Positions 7,704-16,540 of a stretch of 64,000 nt of DNA are shown here, one piece after another. The notes under the pieces were generated by a model. It saw only the letters and a program-made list of their open reading frames with translations. It did no database searches and was not told the DNA's origin. This stretch comes from Sphingomonas oleivorans (GTDB lineage Bacteria > Pseudomonadota > Alphaproteobacteria > Sphingomonadales > Sphingomonadaceae): the NCBI RefSeq assembly GCF_003050615.1, contig NZ_NWBU01000015.1, positions 1 through 64,000 of the forward strand, written 5' to 3'. Both the position numbers and the translations under genes were made by a program. Position 1 is the stretch's first letter. Every line of letters begins with the position of its first letter.

Positions 7704-8765
7704 ATGGCGCACCGTCCCGCATCGGCCGCGCCGCCGTCGGGTGTTTCCCCTGGCGGATCGGCGAGGAAGACTGCTCCGCCCGTCGTCCCAAAGAATATTC
7801 CGTGCCGCACCTATGCCGCGCTGGATCTGGGCACCAATAATTGCCGACTGCTGATCGCCCGCCCCTCGCCCGAGGGATTTGTGGTGGTGGACGCCTTTTC
7901 GCGAATCGTGCGGCTGGGCGAAGGCCTGTCGGCGAGCGGACGGCTGAGCGATGCGGCGATGGACCGGGCGGTGAGCGCGCTTTCCATCTGCGCGGACAAG
8001 CTCCGCCGCCGGCGCGTCTCGCTGGTCCGCTCCGTCGCGACGGAGGCCTGCCGCCGCGCCGCCAATGGCCGCGAATTCATCCGCCGCGTCTATCATGAAA
8101 CCGGGATCGCGCTGGAGATCATCTCGCCCGAGCAGGAGGCCCGGCTTGCCGTCACCGGCTGCCATGCGCTGCTCGAGGCGGGCGAGGGCCCGGCGCTGAT
8201 CTTCGACATAGGCGGAGGATCGACCGAGCTGGTGCTGATCGAGAGCAGCACCGGCGCGCCCCGCGTGATCGACTGGTTCAGCGCACCCTGGGGCGTCGTC
8301 TCGCTCAGCGAGAGCGAGCCGCATATCGATCGCGACCGCGAGCAGCGCCTCGCTTCCTATGCCCGCATGCGCCAGCGGGTGATCGACGCCTTCGCACCCT
8401 TCCGCGCGGTGCTGGGCGAACGCGGCGTGAAGCCCGGCCGGCTGCTCGGCACGAGCGGCACGGTGACGACGCTCGCCAGCCTCCATCTCGATCTGCCCAG
8501 CTATGATCGCCGCGCGGTCGACGGGCTGATCGTCCCGTCGGATGCGATGCGCGCGATCAGCACGCGGCTTTCCGGCATGTCGGTTGCCGAGCGCGCGACG
8601 CTCCCCTGCATCGGCGGCGAGCGCGCCGATCTGGTGGTGGCGGGCTGCGCGATATTGGAGGCGATCCTCGACGTATGGCCGGCGGTGCGGCTGGGCGTCG
8701 CCGATCGCGGGATAAGGGAAGGCATATTGCGTTCGCTGATGGCGCGCGACGGCCATAGCTGGTAG
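7704..8765 (+). CDS. ppx: Ppx/GppA family phosphatase (exopolyphosphatase-like)
   Basis: A 353-residue member of the ASKHA-fold Ppx/GppA family, which removes terminal phosphates from polyphosphate or pppGpp. The phosphate-1 loop is YAALDLGTNNCRLLIARP (about residue 38) and the second is FDIGGGSTELVLIE (about 170). The length fits the short alphaproteobacterial form without an HD domain. I prefer the ATG at 7704 because sequence before it is Pro/Ala rich and not family-like. rlmE follows after 9 bases, a pairing usual in this group. Which substrate is favoured cannot be told from sequence. Confidence 0.9.
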   Translation: MAHRPASAAPPSGVSPGGSARKTAPPVVPKNIPCRTYAALDLGTNNCRLLIARPSPEGFVVVDAFSRIVRLGEGLSASGRLSDAAMDRAVSALSICADKLRRRRVSLVRSVATEACRRAANGREFIRRVYHETGIALEIISPEQEARLAVTGCHALLEAGEGPALIFDIGGGSTELVLIESSTGAPRVIDWFSAPWGVVSLSESEPHIDRDREQRLASYARMRQRVIDAFAPFRAVLGERGVKPGRLLGTSGTVTTLASLHLDLPSYDRRAVDGLIVPSDAMRAISTRLSGMSVAERATLPCIGGERADLVVAGCAILEAILDVWPAVRLGVADRGIREGILRSLMARDGHSW

Positions 8766-8774
8766 GCGGCGGCG

Positions 8775-9452
8775 ATGAGCAGGGGTGGATCAGGCGGACG
8801 CCAGCGGGTGAAGACAGCGCGTGGGCGCACGGCGGCGTCGACGCGCTGGCTGGAGCGGCAGCTCAACGATCCCTATGTCCGCCGCGCCAAGGCAGAGGGC
8901 TATCGCAGCCGCGCCGCCTATAAGCTGATCGAGCTCGACGAGCGATTCGGGTTGCTCAAGGGCGTGTCGCGCGTCGTCGATCTCGGCATCGCGCCGGGCG
9001 GCTGGTCGCAGGTCGTGCGCAGGCAGGCGCCGAAAGCGGCGATCGTCGGCATCGATCTGCTGCCGACCGACCCGATCGACGGCGTCACCATCCTGCAGAT
9101 GGATTTCATGGACGAAACCGCCCCCGGCCTGCTTGCGGACGCGCTCGGCGGCCCGGCGGATCTCGTCCTGTCCGATATGGCCGCCAATACGGTTGGCCAT
9201 ACCCAGACCGATCATCTGCGCACCATGGCGCTGGTGGAGGCCGGCGCCTATTTTGCGGGCGAGGTCCTCCGCCCCGGGGGCGCCTATGTCGCGAAGGTGC
9301 TGGCGGGCGGCGCGGACAATGATCTGGTGGCGATGCTCAAGCGCATGTTCGCCACGGTGAAACATGCCAAGCCGCCGGCCAGCCGCAAGGATTCGTCCGA
9401 ATGGTATGTGATCGCGCAGGGCTTCAAGGGCGTGCAGCCGGATCGGGAATGA
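8775..9452 (+). CDS. rlmE: 23S rRNA (uridine-2552-2'-O)-methyltransferase
   Basis: A 225-residue RrmJ/FtsJ-type methyltransferase. The SAM-binding motif is [13 protein letters not shown], and the catalytic K-D-K-E set is visible as [30 protein letters not shown] and SSEWYVIA. It methylates U2552 in the A-loop of the large ribosomal subunit. The basic N-terminal extension (about 40 residues rich in Arg/Gly) is typical of alphaproteobacterial RlmE. It is probably co-transcribed with ppx. Confidence 0.95.
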   Translation: MSRGGSGGRQRVKTARGRTAASTRWLERQLNDPYVRRAKAEGYRSRAAYKLIELDERFGLLKGVSRVVDLGIAPGGWSQVVRRQAPKAAIVGIDLLPTDPIDGVTILQMDFMDETAPGLLADALGGPADLVLSDMAANTVGHTQTDHLRTMALVEAGAYFAGEVLRPGGAYVAKVLAGGADNDLVAMLKRMFATVKHAKPPASRKDSSEWYVIAQGFKGVQPDRE

Positions 9453-9470
9453 TCGCCGCTCCGCGCCCGA

Positions 9471-9818
9471 TCAGCGCCGCGCCGCCACCATCGCCAGGAT
9501 CAGCCAGCCCAGGATCATGCCCAGCCCGCCAATGGGCGTGACCGCGCCCAGCCAGCGCGGCCAGCCCAACGCCATGGCATAGAGCGTGCCCGAAAATATC
9601 GCCGCGCCGATCAGAAAGAACAGCGCCGCCGCCCGCCCCTTCGGCATCTGCAAGGCGACGAGCGCGGCGACCGCATGCACCATCTGATACTGCGCGCCGG
9701 TTCTCAACCATTCGGCGGCGCGGCCCTCATGGCCATGCGCCCCCGCAGCCCCCGCCAGCACGGCGAGTGCGCCGGACAGCGCCGCCAGCAGGCCGAACAT
9801 ACCCGCGCCGCGCCTCAT
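9471..9818 (-). CDS. DUF423 family inner-membrane protein
   Basis: A 115-residue protein with four hydrophobic helices, matching the DUF423/YgdD family by size and by LSGALAVLAGAAGAHG near the N-terminus and the C-terminal GGLGMILGWLILA. No activity is established for the family. Its start overlaps the stop of the antiporter gene, making it the last gene of the radA-to-DUF423 run. A start at the internal ATG (residue 7) is also possible. Confidence 0.85.
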   Translation of the reverse strand: MRRGAGMFGLLAALSGALAVLAGAAGAHGHEGRAAEWLRTGAQYQMVHAVAALVALQMPKGRAAALFFLIGAAIFSGTLYAMALGWPRWLGAVTPIGGLGMILGWLILAMVAARR

Positions 9819-11572
9819 GCCGGGCCCAGCGGCCGATCCGGGTGGAACATCATCTCCTTAGCCTCCTCGGCGAAGATCGTGCCGGATTCGGCCTGGACGC
9901 GTAGCCGCGCCTTGTCGCGCGTGCGATATTCCTGCTCGATCCGATCCACTTCCTCCGGCTCCACGCCCACCGCTTCCAGCGCGAGCCGCCCCATCTTGAC
10001 CGCGGATTCGAACACTTCGCGCACGGCCGCGCCGACATCCAGTCCCTTGTAGCGCATCAGCGCGCGCCGATCATAAGTGCGCACGAATATCGCCGCCTGG
10101 CGGAAGCTCTTGAGCGCGAGCTGCAATTCCTCGCGGCTGAGCTGGTCTCGATCCATCGCGAAGACGATCGTCTTCGCCTCCGCCGCGCCCGCCCGGCGCA
10201 GCAGGTCGAGCCGCGTGCCGTCGCCATAATAGACTTTGAGGCCGAACTTCATCGCGACGTCGATCTGTTCCGCCTTGCTGTCGATGATCGTGACGGGGGT
10301 GCCGTTCGCCATCAGCATCTGCGCGACGGTCTGTCCGAACCGGCCATAGCCGACGACGATCGCCTCCGCCGGTCCGGCCAGCTCCGGCCCTTCCAGATCG
10401 GTGCGCATCTCGGGCTTGGGCTGGTTGAAGCGCCGCGCGAGCATCATCAGGAAGGGCGTGGTTGCCATCGAAAGCGTCACCACCGCGCCGAGCAGGCTCG
10501 CCGCCGATGGCGCGATCAGTTGCGCCGCCTCCGCCTGGGCGAACAGCACGAAGCCGAATTCGCCGCCCTGGCTGAGCAACAGACCGAGCGCCATGGCCGG
10601 ACGCGCGGCCATGCCGAACAGACGCGCCAGCCCGAAGATCAGCACCGCCTTCGTCGCCACCACCGCCAGCGCCAGGCTGATGACGAAGAACGGACGGGCA
10701 GCGATGGCGTGCAGATCGAGCATCATCCCTACCGCGAGGAAGAACAGGCCGAGCAGGATCGTCCGGAATGGATCGACGTCCGCCTCAAGCTCATGGCGAT
10801 AGGGCGAATCCGCGAGCATCACGCCCGCGACGAAGGCGCCGAGCGCGGTCGACAGGTTGAGCGCCTCCATCACCGCGGCACTCGCCAGCACGGCGAACAG
10901 GCCCGCACCGACGAAAAGCTCGCGTTCGCCGAGGCCACCGATCAAGCGGAACAGCGGGTTCAATATATAGCGCCCGGCAAGGACCAGCCCGACCACCGCC
11001 GCCACCGTATAGACCGCCAGCAGCCAGCCCGGCGGCGCGGACGGATCGGCAGGCGCGCGGGACAGCGCCGCGACGATCGTGATCAGCGGGATGATCGACA
11101 GGTCCTGGAACAGCAGCACGGAGAAGGCACGCTCGCCGAAGGGCGTGTTGAGCCGCCCCGCCGATTGCAGCATCGGCAGCACCTGCGCGGTGGAGGACAG
11201 CGCCAGCGGCAGACCCAGCGCGATCGCCGCGCCGAAGCTGAAGCCCGTGGTGACATAGATCAGCGCGGACAGCGCCGCGCCGCACAGGATGACCTGTATC
11301 AGCCCCAGGCCGAATATGTCGCGCCGCAGCCGCCAGAGCCGGCTCGGATGGAGCTCCAGGCCGACGAGGAACAGCAGCAGGACGATGCCCAGCTCGGCGA
11401 TGTGGAGCTTGGTCTCCGCCCCGCCGACGAAGCCGAAACCCTGCGGGCCGATGGCGGCACCCGCCACCAGATAGCCCAGCGTCGCACCCAGGCCGAGCCG
11501 GCGGAAGAGCAGGACGAATGCCAGGGCCGCGCCCAGCATCACCACGCCGTCGCGAAGCATCGTCTCGCTCAT
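9815..11572 (-). CDS. Monovalent cation:proton antiporter, CPA2/KefB-KefC type
   Basis: A 585-residue protein with a 12-13 helix Na+/H+ exchanger domain (about 1-390) and a cytoplasmic RCK/TrkA-N domain (about 400-520). The helices include the family motif FLVGLELHPSRLW and LFQDLSIIPLITI. The RCK domain is marked by EAIVVGYGRFGQTVAQML and a downstream acidic FAMDRDQLSREE. Such systems exchange K+ for H+ and, in E. coli, protect against electrophiles under glutathione control. No KefF/KefG partner is present. It overlaps the scaffold-protein gene by ATGA. Confidence 0.9.
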   Translation of the reverse strand: MSETMLRDGVVMLGAALAFVLLFRRLGLGATLGYLVAGAAIGPQGFGFVGGAETKLHIAELGIVLLLFLVGLELHPSRLWRLRRDIFGLGLIQVILCGAALSALIYVTTGFSFGAAIALGLPLALSSTAQVLPMLQSAGRLNTPFGERAFSVLLFQDLSIIPLITIVAALSRAPADPSAPPGWLLAVYTVAAVVGLVLAGRYILNPLFRLIGGLGERELFVGAGLFAVLASAAVMEALNLSTALGAFVAGVMLADSPYRHELEADVDPFRTILLGLFFLAVGMMLDLHAIAARPFFVISLALAVVATKAVLIFGLARLFGMAARPAMALGLLLSQGGEFGFVLFAQAEAAQLIAPSAASLLGAVVTLSMATTPFLMMLARRFNQPKPEMRTDLEGPELAGPAEAIVVGYGRFGQTVAQMLMANGTPVTIIDSKAEQIDVAMKFGLKVYYGDGTRLDLLRRAGAAEAKTIVFAMDRDQLSREELQLALKSFRQAAIFVRTYDRRALMRYKGLDVGAAVREVFESAVKMGRLALEAVGVEPEEVDRIEQEYRTRDKARLRVQAESGTIFAEEAKEMMFHPDRPLGPA

Positions 11573-12015
11573 GCCGCGGCACGCTCCGTCGCCTGCGCCG
11601 CCGCTTCGGCGACGGCCTCGAAAGCGAGGCGGATGGAGGCGTGGCGCGCGCTGTGCGGCCGCGCCGGCCCGAAGATTTCGAGGCCGGGCCAGTCGCCCGG
11701 ATCGTCCCGCTCGCCGGCGAGGAAGGCCGTCAGCGCGTCGCGCGCCGCGGCGAGCTCGTCCGGCGTGCAGCCTATCGCATGGCTACCCATCAGCGCGGCG
11801 GAAGCCTGGCCCAGCGCGCAGGCGCGCACTTCCTGGCCCAGCGCTTCGAGCCGCCCGTCCGCGCCCATGCGCACATCCACCGTTACCCTGCTGCCGCAGA
11901 CCGGAGAGCGTTTTTCGACCGTCGCCTGCGGGGCTTCCAGCCGCGCCTGATGCGGGATGCTGGTGGCGAGGCGGAGTATGGCGGAATTGTAGAGCGCGGC
12001 GGACATGACCGACAT
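11569..12015 (-). CDS. NifU/IscU-like iron-sulfur cluster scaffold protein
   Basis: A 148-residue protein of the NifU N-terminal family. Two of the three cluster-ligating cysteines are seen, C40 in SPVCGSRVTV and C66 in EVRACALGQASAALM. The region of the third (HCS.LA in IscU) reads RHASIRLAF here, with Ala in place of Cys. It may therefore assemble clusters differently or act as a carrier rather than a classical scaffold. It is coupled to the antiporter gene by overlapping codons; no isc or suf genes are near. A start three codons further in (MSAALYN) is also possible. Confidence 0.82.
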   Translation of the reverse strand: MSVMSAALYNSAILRLATSIPHQARLEAPQATVEKRSPVCGSRVTVDVRMGADGRLEALGQEVRACALGQASAALMGSHAIGCTPDELAAARDALTAFLAGERDDPGDWPGLEIFGPARPHSARHASIRLAFEAVAEAAAQATERAAA

Positions 12016-12083
12016 GTAGAGCGGCAGAACGATCGCCGCTACCTCGTCCGCAACAAAGGAGTCATGTTGGGCAAGATGCCCGA

Positions 12084-12617
12084 TCAGCTTGCCTTATGGG
12101 CCGCCCCGCTCCGGCGCCGCATTTCGACGAAATCGACGATGGCGCGGCCACTGGCATTGAGCAGCGGATAGGTGCGCGACTTGGTCATCCATTCCGGGCG
12201 CTCGGAGCCACCGCCAAAGACCGTGTCATAGCCCAGATTGGCGGCGAGGAAGAGCAATGTGCCCGCCAGCAGCCCCTTGAGCGCGCCGAAGCCCAGCCCG
12301 AGCAGCCGATCGACCGGCCCCAGCACCGACTGGCGCGTCCGCCGACCGACCGATCCGGCCACCATCTTGCCCAGGATGAACACGATCAGGAAGATCAGTG
12401 CGAAGGCGAGCACCGCCGCCCCTCCGCGCGTGCCAACGATATCGGCGAGAAAGCCCGTTGCCGGCCCATGCAGCACTTTCAGCGCGGCGATCGCGGCGAC
12501 CCAGGCGAAAAGCGACAACACCTCCGTCACGAAGCCGCGAAGAACACCCATCACGGCACAGCCGAGGATGAGGAGGAGAATGATGATGTCGAGGGCGGTC
12601 AGTGCGGTCGCGGTCAT
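12084..12617 (-). CDS. cvpA: CvpA family membrane protein
   Basis: A 177-residue protein with four membrane helices. The CvpA N-terminus LTALDIIILLLILGCAVMGVLRGFVTEVLSL is clear, as are family residues GPVDRLLGLGFGALKGLL near residue 105. CvpA is tied to colicin V export, bile and envelope-stress resistance in enterics; the mechanism is unknown. I took the ATG at 12617 because sequence before it is not family-like. radA lies upstream on the same strand, an order common in alphaproteobacteria. Confidence 0.9.
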   Translation of the reverse strand: MTATALTALDIIILLLILGCAVMGVLRGFVTEVLSLFAWVAAIAALKVLHGPATGFLADIVGTRGGAAVLAFALIFLIVFILGKMVAGSVGRRTRQSVLGPVDRLLGLGFGALKGLLAGTLLFLAANLGYDTVFGGGSERPEWMTKSRTYPLLNASGRAIVDFVEMRRRSGAAHKAS

Positions 12618-12735
12618 GGGCGAGACCGCTAAAGCATTTTCGAGACGGGTGGAATCACCCGGCGACCCGGAAAATGAGACAAGCAGACGCGCATTTCGTC
12701 GGCGGCTGAAAAGGCAGAGCCCCCAAAAAGCCGCA

Positions 12736-14115
12736 TCAATCGATGCCGCGCCCGAGCAGATGATCGACAAGGCCGCCCAGCGTCGCGAAGCCCGATATCG
12801 CCATGCCGCCGCCCATATCCTGCGCGGAAACCGGCGCCAGCGCGCGCGAGAAGCCGAGCTTGGCCGCTTCCTTCAGGCGTAGCCCGCCATGCGCGACGGG
12901 ACGCACCTCGCCCGACAGCGCCACCTCGCCGAACGCCACCGCATCGGCCGGCACCGGCCGCTCGGCAAGCGCCGAGACGAGCGCCGCGGCCACCGCGAGA
13001 TCCGCCGCCGGATCCGACACGCGATAGCCGCCGGCGATGTTGAGATAGACTTCGGCGGTCGAGAAACTGAGCCCGCAGCGCGCCTCCAGCACGGCAAGGA
13101 TCATCGCCAGCCGCCCCGAATCCCAGCCGACCACCGCCCGGCGCGGCGTCGCCCCGCTGGCGAGGCGCACGACCAGCGCCTGTATCTCCACCAGCACGGG
13201 CCGCGTCCCTTCCATCGCGGGGAAGACGGTCGCGCCGCTGATATTCTCGCCCCGCGTCGTCAGGAACAGCGCGCTCGGATTGGTCACCTCGTCCAGCCCG
13301 CCCTCGGCCATGGCGAAGACACCGATCTCGTCCGTGCCGCCGAAGCGGTTCTTGATCGCGCGCAGGATGCGATATTGATGGCTGCGCTCGCCTTCGAAGC
13401 TCAGCACCGTATCGACCATATGCTCCAGCACGCGCGGGCCCGCGATCGATCCGTCCTTGGTGACATGGCCGACCAGCACCAGCGCCGTGCCGCGCTCCTT
13501 GGCGAAACGGATCAGCTCCTGCGCGGAGGCGCGCACCTGGCTGACGGTGCCGGGCGCGCCCTCGATCAAGTCCGAATGCATCGTCTGGATCGAATCGATC
13601 ACGAGCAGTGCCGGCGGCGCCTCGCGCTCGAGCGTCGTGAGGATGTCGCGCACCGACGTCGCCGAGGCGAGCTTGACCGGCGCCGCCCCCAGCCCCAGCC
13701 GCCGCGCGCGCAGCCGCACCTGATCGGCCGCCTCCTCGCCGGAGATATAGGCGACCGGCATTCCCGCCAGCGCGAGCTTCGCCGCCGCCTGGAGCAGCAG
13801 CGTCGATTTGCCGATCCCCGGATCGCCGCCGATCAGCGTCGCCGATCCCGCCACCAGCCCGCCGCCCAGCGCCCGATCGAGCTCCGCTATGCCCGTCGCC
13901 GCGCGCGCCGGCAGCGGAATGTCGGAATCAAGGCCCGAAAGCGCCACGGCGCGCCCGCCCGAGCGCAGGTCATGCTTGGCCGCGAAGGGGGTGACATTGC
14001 CGCCCGCCTCTTCCACCAGCGTGTTCCATTCGGCGCAATCGGCGCATTGGCCCTGCCATTTGTTCGAAACGCCCCCGCAGGCCTGGCACACATAGCGTTT
14101 CTGAAGCTTGGCCAT
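12736..14115 (-). CDS. radA: DNA repair protein RadA (Sms)
   Basis: A 459-residue RecA-related branch-migration helicase for recombination intermediates. It shows the four-cysteine zinc finger (CQAC and CADC within the first 30 residues), Walker A GGDPGIGKSTLLLQ (about 95), Walker B ALLVIDSIQTM, the RadA-specific KNRFGGTDEIGVF motif, and a C-terminal Lon-protease-like domain. The length is normal. It heads the leftward run with cvpA. Confidence 0.96.
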   Translation of the reverse strand: MAKLQKRYVCQACGGVSNKWQGQCADCAEWNTLVEEAGGNVTPFAAKHDLRSGGRAVALSGLDSDIPLPARAATGIAELDRALGGGLVAGSATLIGGDPGIGKSTLLLQAAAKLALAGMPVAYISGEEAADQVRLRARRLGLGAAPVKLASATSVRDILTTLEREAPPALLVIDSIQTMHSDLIEGAPGTVSQVRASAQELIRFAKERGTALVLVGHVTKDGSIAGPRVLEHMVDTVLSFEGERSHQYRILRAIKNRFGGTDEIGVFAMAEGGLDEVTNPSALFLTTRGENISGATVFPAMEGTRPVLVEIQALVVRLASGATPRRAVVGWDSGRLAMILAVLEARCGLSFSTAEVYLNIAGGYRVSDPAADLAVAAALVSALAERPVPADAVAFGEVALSGEVRPVAHGGLRLKEAAKLGFSRALAPVSAQDMGGGMAISGFATLGGLVDHLLGRGID

Positions 14116-14238
14116 AGCCGGTCCCGCATCCCGAAATACGAACGAAGCGAGAACATAGCCATGGCGCGCCGGGCCCGCAACTCCTGCTCTGGCCTTCGCC
14201 GAATATCCTGCATAGAAGGCGCCGATGAAAGGACGTCG

Positions 14239-14559
14239 ATGAACTTCCTCCGAACCCTGTTCTGGATCGTGATCACCGTCGTCACGGTGGTCTTTTCCGC
14301 GAACAATTGGAAAACAGTGACGATCAACCTGTGGGGCGGCATGCAGGCGGACGCCAAGCTGCCGGCGCTGCTATTGCTTGCCTTCCTGCTGGGCGCGCTC
14401 CCCGTCTATGCCTGGCAGCGTGCGCTGCGCTGGCGGCTCGGCCGGCGGCTGGAGCTGGCCGAGCGCGCCGCGGCCGAAGCACGCGGGCCGGCCGAAGAGC
14501 CCCAGGAACCCATCCTTCCCCCGGGCGCCACGCCCATCGCAGTACCCCCGGCCGTCTGA
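14239..14559 (+). CDS. LapA-domain (DUF1049) inner-membrane protein
   Basis: A 106-residue protein with two membrane helices: FLRTLFWIVITVVTVVFSAN near the start and LPALLLLAFLLGALPVY in the middle, followed by an Arg-rich helix and a Pro-rich tail. The spacing and the NNWKTVTINLWGG between the helices match the LapA family (lipopolysaccharide assembly protein A). The ATG at 14239 is preceded by AAAGGACGTCG. Its stop overlaps the pyrF start (TGATG), so the two are co-translated. Confidence 0.82.
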   Translation: MNFLRTLFWIVITVVTVVFSANNWKTVTINLWGGMQADAKLPALLLLAFLLGALPVYAWQRALRWRLGRRLELAERAAAEARGPAEEPQEPILPPGATPIAVPPAV

Positions 14560-15233
14560 TGTCCAGTCCTATCTATGTCGCGATCGACACGCCCGATCTG
14601 GCCCGTGCGAAATTGCTGGCCGCGCGCGTGCGCAACCATGTCGGCGGGCTGAAGCTCGGCCTCGAATTCTTCGCCGCGCATGGCCAGGCGGGCGTGCGCG
14701 AGATTGCCGCGATCGGCCTGCCGATCTTCCTCGATCTCAAGCTGCACGACATTCCCAATACCGTCGCCAGCGCGGTGCAGGCGCTGCATGGCGTGGCGCC
14801 CGCGATCCTGACGGTCCATGCCGCGGGCGGACGGGCGATGATGGAGGATGCCAAGGCCGCAGCACCGCTCGGCACGAAGGTCGTCGCCGTCACCGTGCTC
14901 ACCAGCCTCGATGCGAGCGATCTCGGCTCGATCGGCGTCGCGCCGGACACGCATGCGCAGGTGGAGCGGCTGACCGCGCTCGCCCGCGATGCGGGGCTGG
15001 ATGGGGTGGTCTGCTCGGGCAATGAGGTGGCGGCCGCGCGCAAGCTCTGGCCCAAGGGTTTCTTCGTCGTCCCCGGCGTGCGCCCGGCGGGCGGCGATCT
15101 GGGCGATCAGAAGCGGGTGATGACGCCGCGCCAGGCGCTGGACAATGGCGCCTCGATCCTGGTGATCGGCCGCCCCATCACCAAGGCCGAAGATCCCGAC
15201 GCCGCCGCCCGGGCCATCGCCGCGACGCTTTGA
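14559..15233 (+). CDS. pyrF: Orotidine 5'-phosphate decarboxylase
   Basis: A 224-residue TIM-barrel enzyme making UMP from OMP, the last step of de novo pyrimidine synthesis. The catalytic motif is FLDLKLHDIPNTV (about residues 56-68), with the early substrate residues in YVAIDTPDLARA and the C-terminal phosphate-gripper region GASILVIGRPITKAEDP. The start is set by overlap with the upstream stop codon and matches the family N-terminus. Confidence 0.96.
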   Translation: MSSPIYVAIDTPDLARAKLLAARVRNHVGGLKLGLEFFAAHGQAGVREIAAIGLPIFLDLKLHDIPNTVASAVQALHGVAPAILTVHAAGGRAMMEDAKAAAPLGTKVVAVTVLTSLDASDLGSIGVAPDTHAQVERLTALARDAGLDGVVCSGNEVAAARKLWPKGFFVVPGVRPAGGDLGDQKRVMTPRQALDNGASILVIGRPITKAEDPDAAARAIAATL

Positions 15234-15240
15234 TCAGTTG

Positions 15241-15274
15241 AATCGTCGCCCCTGCCCGCGCAGGGGCGACGATT
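15241..15274. terminator. Perfect 14-bp hairpin between convergent pyrF and lysR
   Basis: AATCGTCGCCCCTG and its exact reverse complement flank a 6-base loop (CCCGCG). The stem begins with AAT and ends with ATT, so it could act as a terminator in either direction, though no long T-run follows. The GTCGCCCCTG core is shared with repeat family A, so it may be a minimal family A copy. Confidence 0.6.
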
Positions 15275-15347
15275 TGAGAGAGATGCTCGACCAGCCGGCT
15301 GCGCCCGATCCTGCGCATGTTGTGATTGGATGTAATCACGACATGCT

Positions 15348-16145
15348 CTAGCCCACCAGCGCGGCAACCAGCGCCTTGACCTTCTTCTGCCGCCATTGCG
15401 GCAAGGGCGCGACGATCCAATAGCCGCGCGAGCTTTCCTTCGCCGGCTCGATCATCGCCACCCGCCCCGCTTCAATGTCCGCCTCGGCCAGGAGCAGCGG
15501 CACGCAGGCATGGCCGAAGCCGCTCGCCGCCGCATCGATGGCGATCCCCGCATCGGCGACGCTCAGCGTGCCGCCCTTGGTCTCGCCGCAGGGGTCGGGC
15601 GCGCCGGGCCAGGCGATCGGGGCGTCCGCGCCGCCCTCGCTGCCGACCGTCACGAAACCGGCGGGCGCAAGCGCCAGCCCCTCATGCTCGCCAGGGCCGT
15701 CGACAAGGCAGATTGCGATATCCAGATTGGCCTGGGTGAAATCCAGCCCCTCGTCCGACGAGATCAGCACGAAGCGCAGCTCGGGATCGGTACGGCCATA
15801 AGCGGCCAGGCGCGGCGCGAGCCATTTGGCGGTCAGGTCGCGCGGCGCCGCGATGGTCAGCGTCTTGGAGGATTGGCCCGCCTGCATCGCGCGGACCGCC
15901 TCCTCGAATTGGAGGAAGCCGGCGCGCAGCGCCTCCAGCCCCGCCGCTCCCTCGGGCGTCAGCTCCAGCCCCTTGGCGGTGCGGCGGAACAGGACGACGC
16001 CCAAAGTATCCTCCAGCGCCCGGATCTGCTGGCCGACCGCCGCCGGCGTCACCGCCAGCTCGTCCGCCGCGCGGGTGAAGGAAAGGTGCCGGGCCGCCGC
16101 GTCGAGCACGCGCAGGCCATTCAGTGGAAGATGCGTACGCTTCAT
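15348..16145 (-). CDS. LysR-family transcriptional regulator (GcvA-like)
   Basis: A 265-residue regulator. The winged helix-turn-helix is in residues 8-65 (LRVLDAAARHLSFTRAADEL followed by AVTPAAVGQQIRALEDTLG), of the GcvA-type subclass that uses AVGQQIRALE rather than the usual SxQI form. The effector domain follows from about residue 92 but is short, missing part of the usual 290-300 residue length. It overlaps apaG by ATGA, which is unusual for LysR genes, so it may be co-expressed with metZ-apaG. The target is unknown. Confidence 0.88.
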   Translation of the reverse strand: MKRTHLPLNGLRVLDAAARHLSFTRAADELAVTPAAVGQQIRALEDTLGVVLFRRTAKGLELTPEGAAGLEALRAGFLQFEEAVRAMQAGQSSKTLTIAAPRDLTAKWLAPRLAAYGRTDPELRFVLISSDEGLDFTQANLDIAICLVDGPGEHEGLALAPAGFVTVGSEGGADAPIAWPGAPDPCGETKGGTLSVADAGIAIDAAASGFGHACVPLLLAEADIEAGRVAMIEPAKESSRGYWIVAPLPQWRQKKVKALVAALVG

Positions 16146-16540
16146 CGCGCCACCGCCGGGCCGACGAGCGGAAAGCGTGGTATCGTCACCTCGAAGGCCG
16201 ATCCGTCCTCGCTCACCATATGATAGCTGCCTTCCATCGCCCCCGTCGGCGTCTGGAGTGGGCAGCCGGAGACATAGTCATAGCTCTGGCCGGGCAGGAT
16301 CACCGGCTGTTCGCCGACGACGCCCTCGCCCTCCACTTCCTGCTGCCCGCCGCGCCCATCGGTGATCATCCAGTAACGGCTGATAAGCTGCACCGCCGCC
16401 GGCCCCTCATTCTCGATGCGGATATGATAGGCCCAGAACCAGCGCCCCTGCTGCGGATCGGATTGCTCCGCAAGAAAGCTCACCGCGACACGGACGGTCA
16501 CGCCGCGCGTCGTCGCCGCATAGGGGAAAAGCGCCTTCAC
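16142..16540 (-). CDS. apaG: ApaG family protein
   Basis: A 132-residue ApaG (fibronectin type III-like fold). Family motifs are FWAYHIRIENEG, VQLISRYWMITDGRG, GEQPVILPGQSYDYVSGCPL and GAMEGSYHMVSEDG. ApaG is linked to Co2+/Mg2+ handling in enterics and binds nucleotides. It starts with GTG, overlapping the metZ stop (GTGA). The metZ-apaG pair is standard in alphaproteobacteria. Confidence 0.95.
   Translation of the reverse strand: MKALFPYAATTRGVTVRVAVSFLAEQSDPQQGRWFWAYHIRIENEGPAAVQLISRYWMITDGRGGQQEVEGEGVVGEQPVILPGQSYDYVSGCPLQTPTGAMEGSYHMVSEDGSAFEVTIPRFPLVGPAVAR

Noticed and set aside
12889-14238. A long plus-strand frame opposite radA, continuous with the LapA-domain gene
   Set aside because: Only the part from the ATG at 14239 is protein-like; the rest is antisense to radA.
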